From an uncultured Sutterella sp. (GTDB taxonomy: Bacteria > Pseudomonadota > Gammaproteobacteria > Burkholderiales > Burkholderiaceae_F): a DNA stretch of 64,000 nucleotides. Every line of letters begins with the position of its first letter. Within the stretch, counting starts at the first letter, position 1. The position numbers and the translations under genes were made by a program. Below, piece after piece: positions 35,177 to 43,340 of this stretch. The stretch spans positions 145,978-209,977 of the forward strand of contig UQYG01000002.1 of the NCBI GenBank assembly GCA_900545275.1. The letters run 5' to 3'. The notes beneath the pieces were generated by a model. It was given only the letters and a program-made list of their open reading frames with translations, ran no database searches and was not told the DNA's origin.

Positions 35177-36322
35177 TTATTCCTCGAACGTTCCCTTCAC
35201 GATGATTTCGCCTTCGCGCATCATCTGACGGCCGTTCGCGAAGACGTGAACGAGCTTGAGGTCTTCGTCGAAGAGGTTGAGGTCGGCCGAGCCGCCCGCC
35301 TTCACAAAGCCCTTGCCCGGGAGCTGCAGGGCCTTGGCGACGTTCGCCGTGACGACGGAGAGCGCCGACGTCATCGGGACGCCGAGTTCTTCGACGAGGC
35401 GCTTCACTTCCTTCAGGTTGCACGCGACGCCGCCCACGCCGAGGCCCACCATTTCGCCCTTCTCGTTGAAGCGCGGAACGGAGCCGTGACCGTCGGAGCT
35501 CATCGTCACGTGGTCGAGAGGCACGCCCGCGTCGAGCACGGCCTTGACGCCCGCGGCCGGAGTGCCCACGGCGCAGGAGCCGCCCGTCGTGATGTCGACG
35601 TAGCCGCCCGCGAGACCGAACTCGATCGCCCCCTTGAAGACGTCGGGGTGGCGCGCGCAGTGCGTCGGACGGATGTGCTGAATGGGCATGCCGCGCTTGA
35701 CGCAGTCAAGGAACATGTCGAAGGGACCGACGATGTTGCCGAGGTGAATGTGCAGAACGCCGAGCTTGCCCGCGACCATTGCGCCCACGCGGATCTGCGT
35801 CAAAAGACGCATGACTTCGTCTTCGGTCGGGAAGCTCGAGCGGTGGTCGCCCATGGCGATCTTGACGCCGAGCACTTCGGGAACGAAGTAGAGGTCGTCG
35901 CGCACGCAGGAGGTCAGCGTCGTCGGCGGATACGCGTAGTTGCTCGTGTACATCCAGGCGGAAACGCCTTCGGCCTGCAGAGCGCGGACTTTTCCGAGAA
36001 GGTTCGGGATCGAGCGGCTCGTGCCGTCGGTCCCCGAAACGCCCACGACGCTCGTCGTGCCGCAGGCGACGAGTTCGGACAAGACGAGTTCGGGCGTGCG
36101 GGTCTTGGGACCGCCCTCGCCGCCGCCCCCGGTGACGTGGATGTGCTGATCGATGAAGCCCGGCGTGAGGAGAAGGCCCTTGGCGTCGATTGTTTCGAGC
36201 TCGGGGAGTTGAGCGCTCAGGTCCTTGCCGACGGCGACCACCTTGTCGTTCACGGTGAGGACGTCGCAAATGCCGAGGTCTTCGGGCGCATAGACGTGCG
36301 CCCCCTTGATGAGATAGGCCAT
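35177..36322 (-). CDS. iadA: Isoaspartyl dipeptidase (beta-aspartyl dipeptidase)
   Basis: This 381-residue binuclear zinc amidohydrolase hydrolyses beta-aspartyl dipeptides formed by damage of Asp/Asn residues. Visible family features are QHIHVTGGGGEGG (about 59-71, metal His pair and Gly-rich loop), VGVSGTDG, a YTSNYAYPPTTLT segment, the later metal histidines in LHIHLG and IRPTHCAR, and SSDGHGSVPRF with the catalytic Asp. Length matches the family (about 390). It is encoded 22 bases after a DcuC-type carrier, suggesting that aspartate released is exchanged or fermented through C4-dicarboxylate transport. Confidence 0.92.
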   Translation of the reverse strand: MAYLIKGAHVYAPEDLGICDVLTVNDKVVAVGKDLSAQLPELETIDAKGLLLTPGFIDQHIHVTGGGGEGGPKTRTPELVLSELVACGTTSVVGVSGTDGTSRSIPNLLGKVRALQAEGVSAWMYTSNYAYPPTTLTSCVRDDLYFVPEVLGVKIAMGDHRSSFPTEDEVMRLLTQIRVGAMVAGKLGVLHIHLGNIVGPFDMFLDCVKRGMPIQHIRPTHCARHPDVFKGAIEFGLAGGYVDITTGGSCAVGTPAAGVKAVLDAGVPLDHVTMSSDGHGSVPRFNEKGEMVGLGVGGVACNLKEVKRLVEELGVPMTSALSVVTANVAKALQLPGKGFVKAGGSADLNLFDEDLKLVHVFANGRQMMREGEIIVKGTFEE

Positions 36323-36344
36323 TTTGTTTATCTCCTGAAAAGAA

Positions 36345-37721
36345 TCAGAGGAAGATTTGCGCCGCGGCGACGTTCACGATCATGCCGAAGATCATGACGG
36401 GAATCGTACGGCGGATGAGTTCGATGGGGGTCAGCCCCGCAATGCCCGAGACGGCGATGATGACGCCCGAAATCGGACTCATCGGACGCGCAAGGCTCGC
36501 CGCGAGCTGTACGGGAATGACGAGCGCCATCGTGTTGTAGCCGACGCTCGCGGCCGCTTCGGGAAGAAGCGGCGAGAAAGCGAAGAAGGCGGAATTGCCC
36601 GAACCCGTCACGATCGTGGCGACGGTCATGATCGCCATCATCACGAAGAGCATCAGGTAGAGGCCCACGTCCTGCTGGGCGGCCGCCATCTGAATCATCG
36701 TGGAGATGCCGCCGATCTTCGTAAGGCCCAGAGCAAAGAGTTCCGCGCAGATGATGAGGGAGACGGTCGAGGTGAAGACCTTGCCCATCCCTTCGAAGAA
36801 GGCCTGAAAGTCCTTGCAGACGTCCTTGAGCGCCCGGCGGCTGACAAGGTCCACCACGAAGGCGATCAGAATCGAAACGATGATGGCCGTCACGAGGTTG
36901 AGCTTGATGCCGTCGTAGACCATCGGCGAAAAGATGATGAGAAGGAAGAGAGGCAGAATCGGCAGAATCGCGTAGAAGGCCGGACCCGCCCCCGCGAAGG
37001 CGTCTTCGGTCTTCCCCGCGGCGGCGCCCGCGTCGTCGGTGATTCCCTTGGCGGCTTCGCGGCGGTCAAACCAACGCTGCACCAGCGCGTGCCCGACGGC
37101 GACGGCCGCGATCACGCAGATTGCGACCGGAATCTGACCGGTGACGAAGTAGGTCACGACGTCGGTGCCGACGAGGTCGGCGGCGCGCATGGCGTTCGAA
37201 GAACTCGGCCCGAGGTCGAGGCAGCACGTCGAACCGATCACCGCGGCCGCGGCGGCGCGGCGCACGCCGAGCTGCACGAGAAGCGGATAGACGGAAGCCA
37301 TGAGCAGGAGTCCAAGACCCACGGCGGAATTGATGAAGAGCGCCATGCACTGGCCCACGACATAGGTGAGGCCGAGGAGCACGTACGGCGAATGGATCGC
37401 CGAGAGCGGACGCACGCAGAGCTTCACGAGCGCCTTGGAGGCGCCGATCTTGTTCATGTAGTAGCTGAAGCCGCCGATCGCCATGATGTTGAGACCGAGT
37501 CCGCCGATGCGGCTCTTCGTCAGGTCGGTGACGGCCTGCGCGAGGTCGAAGCCGAGGAAGTTCGTGGCGGTCTTGGCCGACACGGGCGCGTTGCCCATAT
37601 AGGCGCCGATCAGAAGCAGGACGAGCCCGAGCACCAGAAGGATGACGGGCGGATAGTAGTTTTTGATGACGAAGTACGCAAGCAGCACGACGGCCAAGAG
37701 CGTACAAATAACTCCGAACAT
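36345..37721 (-). CDS. dcuC: DcuC-family C4-dicarboxylate carrier
   Basis: This 458-residue inner-membrane protein has about 12 hydrophobic segments. Characteristic stretches are ITGLTPIEL-like and NFLGFDLAQAV near the N terminus, AVIGSTCCLDLGPSSSNAM in the middle, and TIVTGSGNSAFFAF and ARPMSPISGVIIAVSGIAGL near the C terminus. DcuC carriers exchange fumarate, succinate, malate or aspartate under anaerobic conditions. It forms an operon with iadA and is paralogous to the carrier at 57308. Substrate preference is not readable. Confidence 0.88.
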   Translation of the reverse strand: MFGVICTLLAVVLLAYFVIKNYYPPVILLVLGLVLLLIGAYMGNAPVSAKTATNFLGFDLAQAVTDLTKSRIGGLGLNIMAIGGFSYYMNKIGASKALVKLCVRPLSAIHSPYVLLGLTYVVGQCMALFINSAVGLGLLLMASVYPLLVQLGVRRAAAAAVIGSTCCLDLGPSSSNAMRAADLVGTDVVTYFVTGQIPVAICVIAAVAVGHALVQRWFDRREAAKGITDDAGAAAGKTEDAFAGAGPAFYAILPILPLFLLIIFSPMVYDGIKLNLVTAIIVSILIAFVVDLVSRRALKDVCKDFQAFFEGMGKVFTSTVSLIICAELFALGLTKIGGISTMIQMAAAQQDVGLYLMLFVMMAIMTVATIVTGSGNSAFFAFSPLLPEAAASVGYNTMALVIPVQLAASLARPMSPISGVIIAVSGIAGLTPIELIRRTIPVMIFGMIVNVAAAQIFL

Positions 37722-37863
37722 TTGAAAATCTCCGGTTGGGTTGTATCGGGGAGCTTCGGCCCGGGCGGTCTGCGCCGTCCTAAAGCCGGCCCCACATTTT
37801 AGTGTCCGCCGCGGGAGTCCGACATCGGGGTTAAACCGTAACGCTTGGAATTAGGTACGCTAG

Positions 37864-38325
37864 CTACGTTGGCGTACCACTTCCGCGTGTCATGGCATCC
37901 AAGTCAAATGTCTCAACCGGAAACTCCAGTTTAGCGGTCAGTTTCTGCACCGACTTCTTGATGGGGGCAAGAGACCATTTCCCGTCTACCTGGCTAGCCA
38001 AGATCTTTCCCAGTGTTTGACGCAGGTCCTCGAACGACACATTCTTGTCTTCGCCAATCCGTGCAATATCCGCCATGCATTCCATGGCAATCGTGGCAGA
38101 CAAGTGGTTCAAAAACAGCCACGCCTCCTGACTCGTGCGATCCCGCATATAGGAAGCATCGAAATCCATACTCGCGCCATACGTCTTGAAAAACTGCTCA
38201 ATCTCTTGACGCTGCTTGTAGGTCCGATAGATCTGATGGCTGTTCAGATCCAAACGGTTCGTCCGGATTGATACCGTCCCTATCTCGGGGGTCGACTTAA
38301 GAATTTGTCTCAAATACACCATCAA
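37864..38325 (-). pseudogene. C-terminal remnant of an IS1634/IS4-type transposase
   Basis: About 150 codons encode the end of a DDE transposase: YRTYKQRQEIEQFFKTYG, containing the catalytic-Glu helix pattern, then FDASYMRD and EAWLFLNHLSA. The first two thirds, with the two catalytic Asp residues, and both terminal repeats are missing. Similarity stops near 38325. Confidence 0.75.
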
Positions 38326-38917
38326 CGGGTTGCTCGGACGTCTGCCGGAGCAGCAGCGACAAATCGCAGAGGACGAAGAGCGCCTTCAGGCGGCCTGGAC
38401 CGAACGCCGGCTTCGTCAAAATTTCTCTCACAAAAGTGCATGAAACGAAGGCGCCTTCGTCAACCCGCCTCGATGACGAAGGAAACGGCACGCCCGCCGG
38501 CGCGTATGCGGCCCGCAGCGACGCTTTGCTGCGGTTTGCCCGTCGAGTCGGCGGATGAGGAAAACGCAAGTCCGACTCGACGAGCCCGCACGGAACAACG
38601 CTCGCCAAGAACATTCGAATCCACTTCGTCCCGCCCGCCTCGCGCATTGGAAGGGACACGGCGGCGGGACGGGCTTGCCGCCTGTCCGAGCCGCCTGCGT
38701 CCGGGCAATGCGCCGCTTAAACGGACCCGCGCCGAGCCATCGGACTCGCCCGCACTGAGCCCTTTTGCGCCCTTTGAAAAGAGCCCTCCGGAAAGACGAC
38801 TAAGGGAAACTCCCAACTCCTTCACGTCCGTCGAAAAATTCAACAGTCAACTCCAAAAAAATCCTACAAACCCGCATCGTTCATCATTCACTCCCCTAGA
38901 GAGAAGGGGAAACAAAA
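38326..38917. other. Unassigned DNA between the transposase remnant and AT4
   Basis: In these 592 bases no gene is recognised. A minus-strand frame reads Thr-Phe-Val-Arg-Glu-Ile-Leu-Thr-Lys-Pro-Ala-Phe-Gly near 38420 but has no start signal or known family. The stretch is probably decayed. Confidence 0.35.
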
Positions 38918-38991
38918 GGTTGCACTCCACCCCTCCAAAGGACAAATAAAACACCGTTTCGGGATACTTATTCAGGAAAACCCGCTAGGAT
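38918..38991 (+). promoter_or_regulatory. AT4 promoter region (C-rich element, CAAAGGAC, TAGGAT)
   Basis: AGGTTGCACTCCACCCCTCC is followed by AAAGGAC and, 65 bases later, by CGCTAGGAT (38984-38991). GGTT plus a C-rich tract plus CAAAGGAC resembles the AT1 upstream region, and CGCTAGGAT matches AT2. If TAGGAT is the -10 box, transcription starts near 39000, so the ATG at 38990 inside it cannot be the start codon. Confidence 0.45.
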
Positions 38992-39046
38992 GGAAGAATC
39001 TCTTCTCGGAAAGAAAAATCTTCTCTCCGTCCTTTTGGAACCCTGC

Positions 39047-41668
39047 ATGTCATCTTTTTCCCGCGGTCCGATTCCTTCGGAAAACCTCTCTTTTCGCCAC
39101 TCTTCCGTACGAAAACTCCTTTTTCTTTCCTGCGCGCTCCTTACCGCCGGCGCGCAATGCGCCGACGACCGCTTTACGCACAGCGCCGACCTGAAGAAAT
39201 GGACCGTCGACGCCGTCCGCCACGTTTACAGCGGCAGCGTGGACGGCTCCCACAACGGCAACCTCTTCACGTTTGCGCTCGGCGCAGGAGAGGAACTCTC
39301 GGAACTCGAGTTTTACGGGGCTTCGGACGCCGCCGTGCAAAACGGCAATCGACTGATTTTTACGGAAGGCGACTACCGGGCCAAAGACCCCGTGCAGGCA
39401 TTTCACGCCGCCCACGGCGCATCGCGGGAAGCCGTCGGCAACGCCGTCTTGATCGAGGGCGGCAACTTTTTGCCGCCTGCGGCCGGAACGAACCGCCTCA
39501 TCGAATTCACGGCGGCCGAAGGAACGGGCGACATGAGCGACAACCGCATCGACGTCGCGGGCGGCGACTTCGGAGCGCAGTCAAAATTCACAGCTGCGAA
39601 CAATACGGCGGAAGCCGAAGACGCCCGGGGAGACGCCTTTGCGCTCACGGACAACGTCGTTTCCATCACGGGCGGCACCTTCCGTACGGACGCCGACGTC
39701 GAGGTTGCGTACTCGGAAACGGGAACGCTCGCACGCAACCGTCTCATGATCCGGGGCCTCGCGAACGGCCGCTTCAACATGGCCTACGCCGCCAACACCG
39801 AGAGCGGCAACGCTTCAGAGAACGCGATCGTCATCGAAAAGGCCTCAAACCTCTACGTGCAGGTCGACCTCTTCGCCGCCTCGGCGGGTTCGGCCGCGCC
39901 GTCGACGCTTGCCGACAATCTTCTTTTCATCGCCGATTCCTCGATCGACTCGTCGTCGCTCGGCGCCGCCATGAATCCGAGCGGCGACGTCGTCGGCAAC
40001 CGAGTCGACATCAGGAACTCGACGCTCAGGAGTTCCTCGGGCGGCAACATCTTCGTCTACGGCGGCCTCCACCAAGGCTATGGAGGTCTCGACGGGAAGA
40101 TCGCCGGAAACTTCATCCGCCTTGAAGACGTGACGCTCGACCTCAAGGACCGTCAAGCCGCTTTTTTCATCGCCGGCCAAATCTCCGCTTCCGAAGGAGG
40201 CGTACTGACGAACAACACCGTCGAACTCGCCGGAGACGGCAGTTGGGACGAGCGACTCGCTCAGGCCCGGCTCGTGGGCGCCGGGCGCTTCGGCGGGACG
40301 GGAGGAGACGACGTTCGAGAGAACGCCCTGCGGCTCTCCGGTTGGCGGGGCGTCGTGTCGTCGGTAAAGGGCTTCAACACGATCGAGCTCTCAAACATTC
40401 CCTGGGAAGCGGAAAGCACCGTGCTCCGAGTCGACATGCGGCCGTATGACGACTGGGAGGAAATCGTCACGGAGGAAACGCTGGATCTGAGCGGCACGAC
40501 CTTCGCGTTCGTCGACGGGGGCTTCGTTTTTGAAGGGGGCGCCGACGCCCACTTGGGGGAATCGATGACGCTCCTCGAAGCGGGCGAACACTCCGAGCTC
40601 TTGCTCAATCCTCTTTACGAAGGCGAAGGACAAGCGGTAACGCTCACGACGGGTATCACGACCGAGGTCGAAGGCCGGATCAGGAACGCCGAGGACGCAA
40701 AGTCGATCGTTCTCGAGCTCGAGGACGCGCCCGCTCCCAACCGGCAGCTCGCACTCGTTTCGAACCAGCGCAACGCCGCGGTCACCTTCCTCGGGCAAGC
40801 GGCGGAAATCGTGGGGGACACGCTCACCGAACCTTCGAGAGACCAGCGTTGGGGACCCCGAACCTTCGCGGTGATGTCGGCAGCGGACGTGAAATACGAA
40901 TCCGCCGGGAGCCTCACGGTGCGGGGAATGAACTTTCTCGCCGGCGCAGGCACGAGCGTTGCGACCGGATCGGGAGCCGCCCGCATCAATTTCTTTGCGG
41001 AAATCGGGCGCGGCGAATTCGACGACTCGATGCGGCTTTCCGGCGTCACGCGCCGGGTGGACGGCACGATGAGCTACTGCGGCGTCGGCACGTCCGCAAG
41101 GCATCTCTTTCACAACGGCTTCTACACGGAAGGGTCGCTTCGCGTCGGGCGCTTTGAGAACGACGTCGAGCACGGACTCGTCGGGGCCGACGCACGCTCG
41201 CACGGCTACGGAACGCACTCGCTCTACGCCGCGGCCCATGCCGGCGTCGGGCGGATTTTCCCGCTTGCAACCGACGCCAAACTCGAAGTCTTTGCAAAGT
41301 ACTTCCTCACTTATCTTCCCGGCGACACCGCGCACGTGAAGGATTCGGACGGCACGACGACGCTGCGCTTCGAGAGCGTCGACGACCACCGCGTGCGCAC
41401 GGGAGTGCGTCTTTCGGCGCCGGCGGGCGACTGGCAGGGGTATCTCGGCGCGGCCTTCGAGTACGACTTTTCGGAAAAGCCCCGCAACGAAGCGAACGGC
41501 GTAGAAATCCTCGGGAGCGAACCGATCCGCGGCACGACGGGAATCGGCGAGGCGGGGCTGCGTCACGCCGGGACCGAATCGCCCTGGCTCTTTGACCTGA
41601 GGCTTCGCGGCTACTGCGGAAAACGGGAGGGCGCGAGTCTGAAGCTTGAGGCCGAGTACATTTTCTGA
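39047..41668 (+). CDS. Autotransporter AT4 (type Va secretion)
   Basis: This 873-residue protein starts at an ATG at 39047 with GGAA upstream; an ATG at 38990 would add 19 residues but overlaps a likely -10 box. The signal peptide core is KLLFLSCALLTAGAQCA (about 23-39). The passenger has many Asn-Asn/Gly-Asn strand repeats of beta-helix type with the recurring pattern 'Asp-Asn-x-hydrophobic'. The barrel (about 600-873) begins near GTSVATGSGAARINFFAEIG and ends Glu-Ala-Glu-Tyr-Ile-Phe. Barrel sequence differs from AT1-AT3. It is the only complete autotransporter on the plus strand. Confidence 0.88.
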   Translation: MSSFSRGPIPSENLSFRHSSVRKLLFLSCALLTAGAQCADDRFTHSADLKKWTVDAVRHVYSGSVDGSHNGNLFTFALGAGEELSELEFYGASDAAVQNGNRLIFTEGDYRAKDPVQAFHAAHGASREAVGNAVLIEGGNFLPPAAGTNRLIEFTAAEGTGDMSDNRIDVAGGDFGAQSKFTAANNTAEAEDARGDAFALTDNVVSITGGTFRTDADVEVAYSETGTLARNRLMIRGLANGRFNMAYAANTESGNASENAIVIEKASNLYVQVDLFAASAGSAAPSTLADNLLFIADSSIDSSSLGAAMNPSGDVVGNRVDIRNSTLRSSSGGNIFVYGGLHQGYGGLDGKIAGNFIRLEDVTLDLKDRQAAFFIAGQISASEGGVLTNNTVELAGDGSWDERLAQARLVGAGRFGGTGGDDVRENALRLSGWRGVVSSVKGFNTIELSNIPWEAESTVLRVDMRPYDDWEEIVTEETLDLSGTTFAFVDGGFVFEGGADAHLGESMTLLEAGEHSELLLNPLYEGEGQAVTLTTGITTEVEGRIRNAEDAKSIVLELEDAPAPNRQLALVSNQRNAAVTFLGQAAEIVGDTLTEPSRDQRWGPRTFAVMSAADVKYESAGSLTVRGMNFLAGAGTSVATGSGAARINFFAEIGRGEFDDSMRLSGVTRRVDGTMSYCGVGTSARHLFHNGFYTEGSLRVGRFENDVEHGLVGADARSHGYGTHSLYAAAHAGVGRIFPLATDAKLEVFAKYFLTYLPGDTAHVKDSDGTTTLRFESVDDHRVRTGVRLSAPAGDWQGYLGAAFEYDFSEKPRNEANGVEILGSEPIRGTTGIGEAGLRHAGTESPWLFDLRLRGYCGKREGASLKLEAEYIF

Positions 41669-41719
41669 GAGACGGGCTCTTCGAACTGCCGAGATCAAAG
41701 AAACTCCCCCGACCTTTCG

Positions 41720-41780
41720 AAGAAGCCCCGCAATGATGCCCAGAGTCTGAGATCGCGCTCTCATGCGTCCGGGGCTTCTT
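41720..41780 (+). terminator. Long-loop hairpin after AT4
   Basis: AAGAAGCCCCG / CGGGGCTTCTT pairs over 11 bases with a loop of about 39 bases, starting about 50 bases past the AT4 stop. The large loop makes it a weaker terminator candidate. Confidence 0.4.
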
Positions 41781-42012
41781 GAAGCCGGGCAACGGGTTGG
41801 GCAGCCAGGTGTTCGGGCAGCGTCGGATCCACGGCGGCCGTCACCTTGCGAAGGAAACTCGCTCTTGCAAATCCCACGCGACGGGCCGTGCCGGACTCGA
41901 AGGCAAACACCATCTGAACCGCCGTGGAACAGATCCCGTAGAATTTGGACGCCGCCAGCGCGCCCAGAGGCACCGTTCTCTCTGCCGCAGTGGGACTGAT
42001 CGGACGACGCAT
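41761..42012 (-). pseudogene. Unidentified protein fragment
   Basis: An 83-codon frame with protein-like composition (LGALAASKFYGICSTAVQMV, then a segment ending Thr-Leu-Pro-Glu-His-Leu-Ala-Ala-Gln-Pro) ends at 41761. It has no ribosome site and overlaps the AT4 hairpin. I do not recognise the family. It may be the end of a lost gene. Confidence 0.25.
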
Positions 42013-42031
42013 GCCGTCCCGCCGAAAACTC

Positions 42032-43024
42032 TCAGAGACAGTGCGCCGCATAAAGCGGCACGAGCAAACGACGCCCTTCCTTTCGCAAAGGCCCCGGATA
42101 AACGACGATCTCGCTGCCGATTCGTTCGCGGAACTTTTGAACAAACCGGTCGAGCGAAACGGTGCGGAAACGCACGGACGACTTCACCTCGATCGGTGTG
42201 ACGCGGGGTTTGTTGAGGGCGTCCGGGAAGGGACGAACCGTCAGAAAATCGATTTCGAGGCGCTCTTCCCCTTCTTTTTTGCCGCTTTGCGAGTAGTAAA
42301 AAAGTCGATCTCCCTTGGCCACCAAGGTTTGCGCCACGAGATTCTCCGTAAGCATTCCTTCGTTGAGCGACAAGTTCCCGAACAGCACGTTGCGGTAGAG
42401 ATCTTCCTTCGTCGCGTTCGAAGTCAGGAGCGCCATCGCAGCCAGAAGCCCGGTGTCGGCCACGTAGCATTTCAGCGCCGACGAATCGCGGCTCAATGCC
42501 AAACCTACGGAAGGATCCGTAGACGCAAAGCACGGAATGGTTATCTGCGCGTCGGCAAGCCAAAAAAAAGCTTCTTCGTAGGTTCTCATCCGTGCGGTCT
42601 TGCCGAGCGACGCAAGCGTGAATCGTTTCTCGTGCTTTGAGAGTTGTGCGGGAATCTCGTCAAAAACGCTTCCGACTTTATCTTGATAACCGTGCGCAAA
42701 TCGGGCCACATCCTTTCGATACAGGTCCAGAATCCGCCGCTTCTCCCCGTCCGCCTTTTCAAAGGAGTGTGATGTCGCGTAAACGTCGGTTACACGGGGC
42801 ATCCCGCCCACGAGCATGTATTCGCGCAAGAGACCGGACGCCCGGCGGTGAAGAGCATCAGGCAACGCCTCCTTCCTTTGAAAAGCCTCGCCAATGAGAT
42901 GGACAAGCTGCTCGTTTCCCGTAGCGCAGAGAAATTCCTCGAAGTCCAAGGGATTGAGCCGATAGGTTTCCTCTTCGGAAGGAATGACGATGTCCCGTAC
43001 ATTTTGCCGAATGGAGAGAAGCGA
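42032..43024 (-). pseudogene. C-terminal part of an AAA_14/DUF4143 ATPase, cut off by an IS607-type element
   Basis: 330 codons encode the region after the ATPase domain: SIRQNVRDIVIPSEEETYRL, NPLDFEEFL, LVGGMPRVTDVY, and the DUF4143 domain with CYVADTGLLAAM, LTENLVAQTLV, then a restriction-endonuclease-like end with IDFLTV and PIEVKSS. The P-loop part is at 46060-46428. Joining Gly of ..YIETG there with Ser (TCG, 43022-43024) here restores one frame of 453 residues. Proteins of this family are P-loop ATPases of unknown function with a nuclease-like C-terminal fold. Confidence 0.85.
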
Positions 43025-43340
43025 CCGTTCCAGAATTCCTTTCAAATCTACCAGGGCGGTCCAACCCGGAACTCATGGTAATTATTCGCTCTCACTTCAA
43101 GTGAGTCTGGCCCCGGACGGTATAACTTCTCAAGGGCGCTTTACGAAGCGTCGTCTCGCAAGCTGAGAAATCACCTGTCCGGCCTTTCGGAAATTAAGAC
43201 GACCAGCGTCTTCGGCGGATGATCGGTTCACTTGTCGCTCTGACGACGTTCTGACCTTTTAGGAGAATTCTATTCGCTCACTTTTCGCTTCCTTTGTGCC
43301 GTGTGGTTTCGTTTGTTGATCAAGGTTTTTGTCCGCAGGC
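43025..43340 (-). ncRNA. Predicted omega/reRNA at the right end of the IS607-type element
   Basis: TnpB guide RNAs in this type of element overlap the tnpB 3' end and run to the right end, with the guide taken from flanking DNA. The 316 bases after the tnpB stop hold no gene but several stem-forming parts, e.g. CTCACTT / AAGTGAG (43090-43104). The flank just past the element, TCGCTTCTCTCC, would be the first guide bases. This is positional inference; no RNA family match was tested. Confidence 0.45.

Noticed and set aside
38893..38906. CTAGAGAGAA occurring near 585, 21138 and 38897, which might be a shared regulatory site upstream of autotransporters.
   Set aside because: Orientation relative to the genes differs and the distance is not constant; three matches of 10 bases may be chance.
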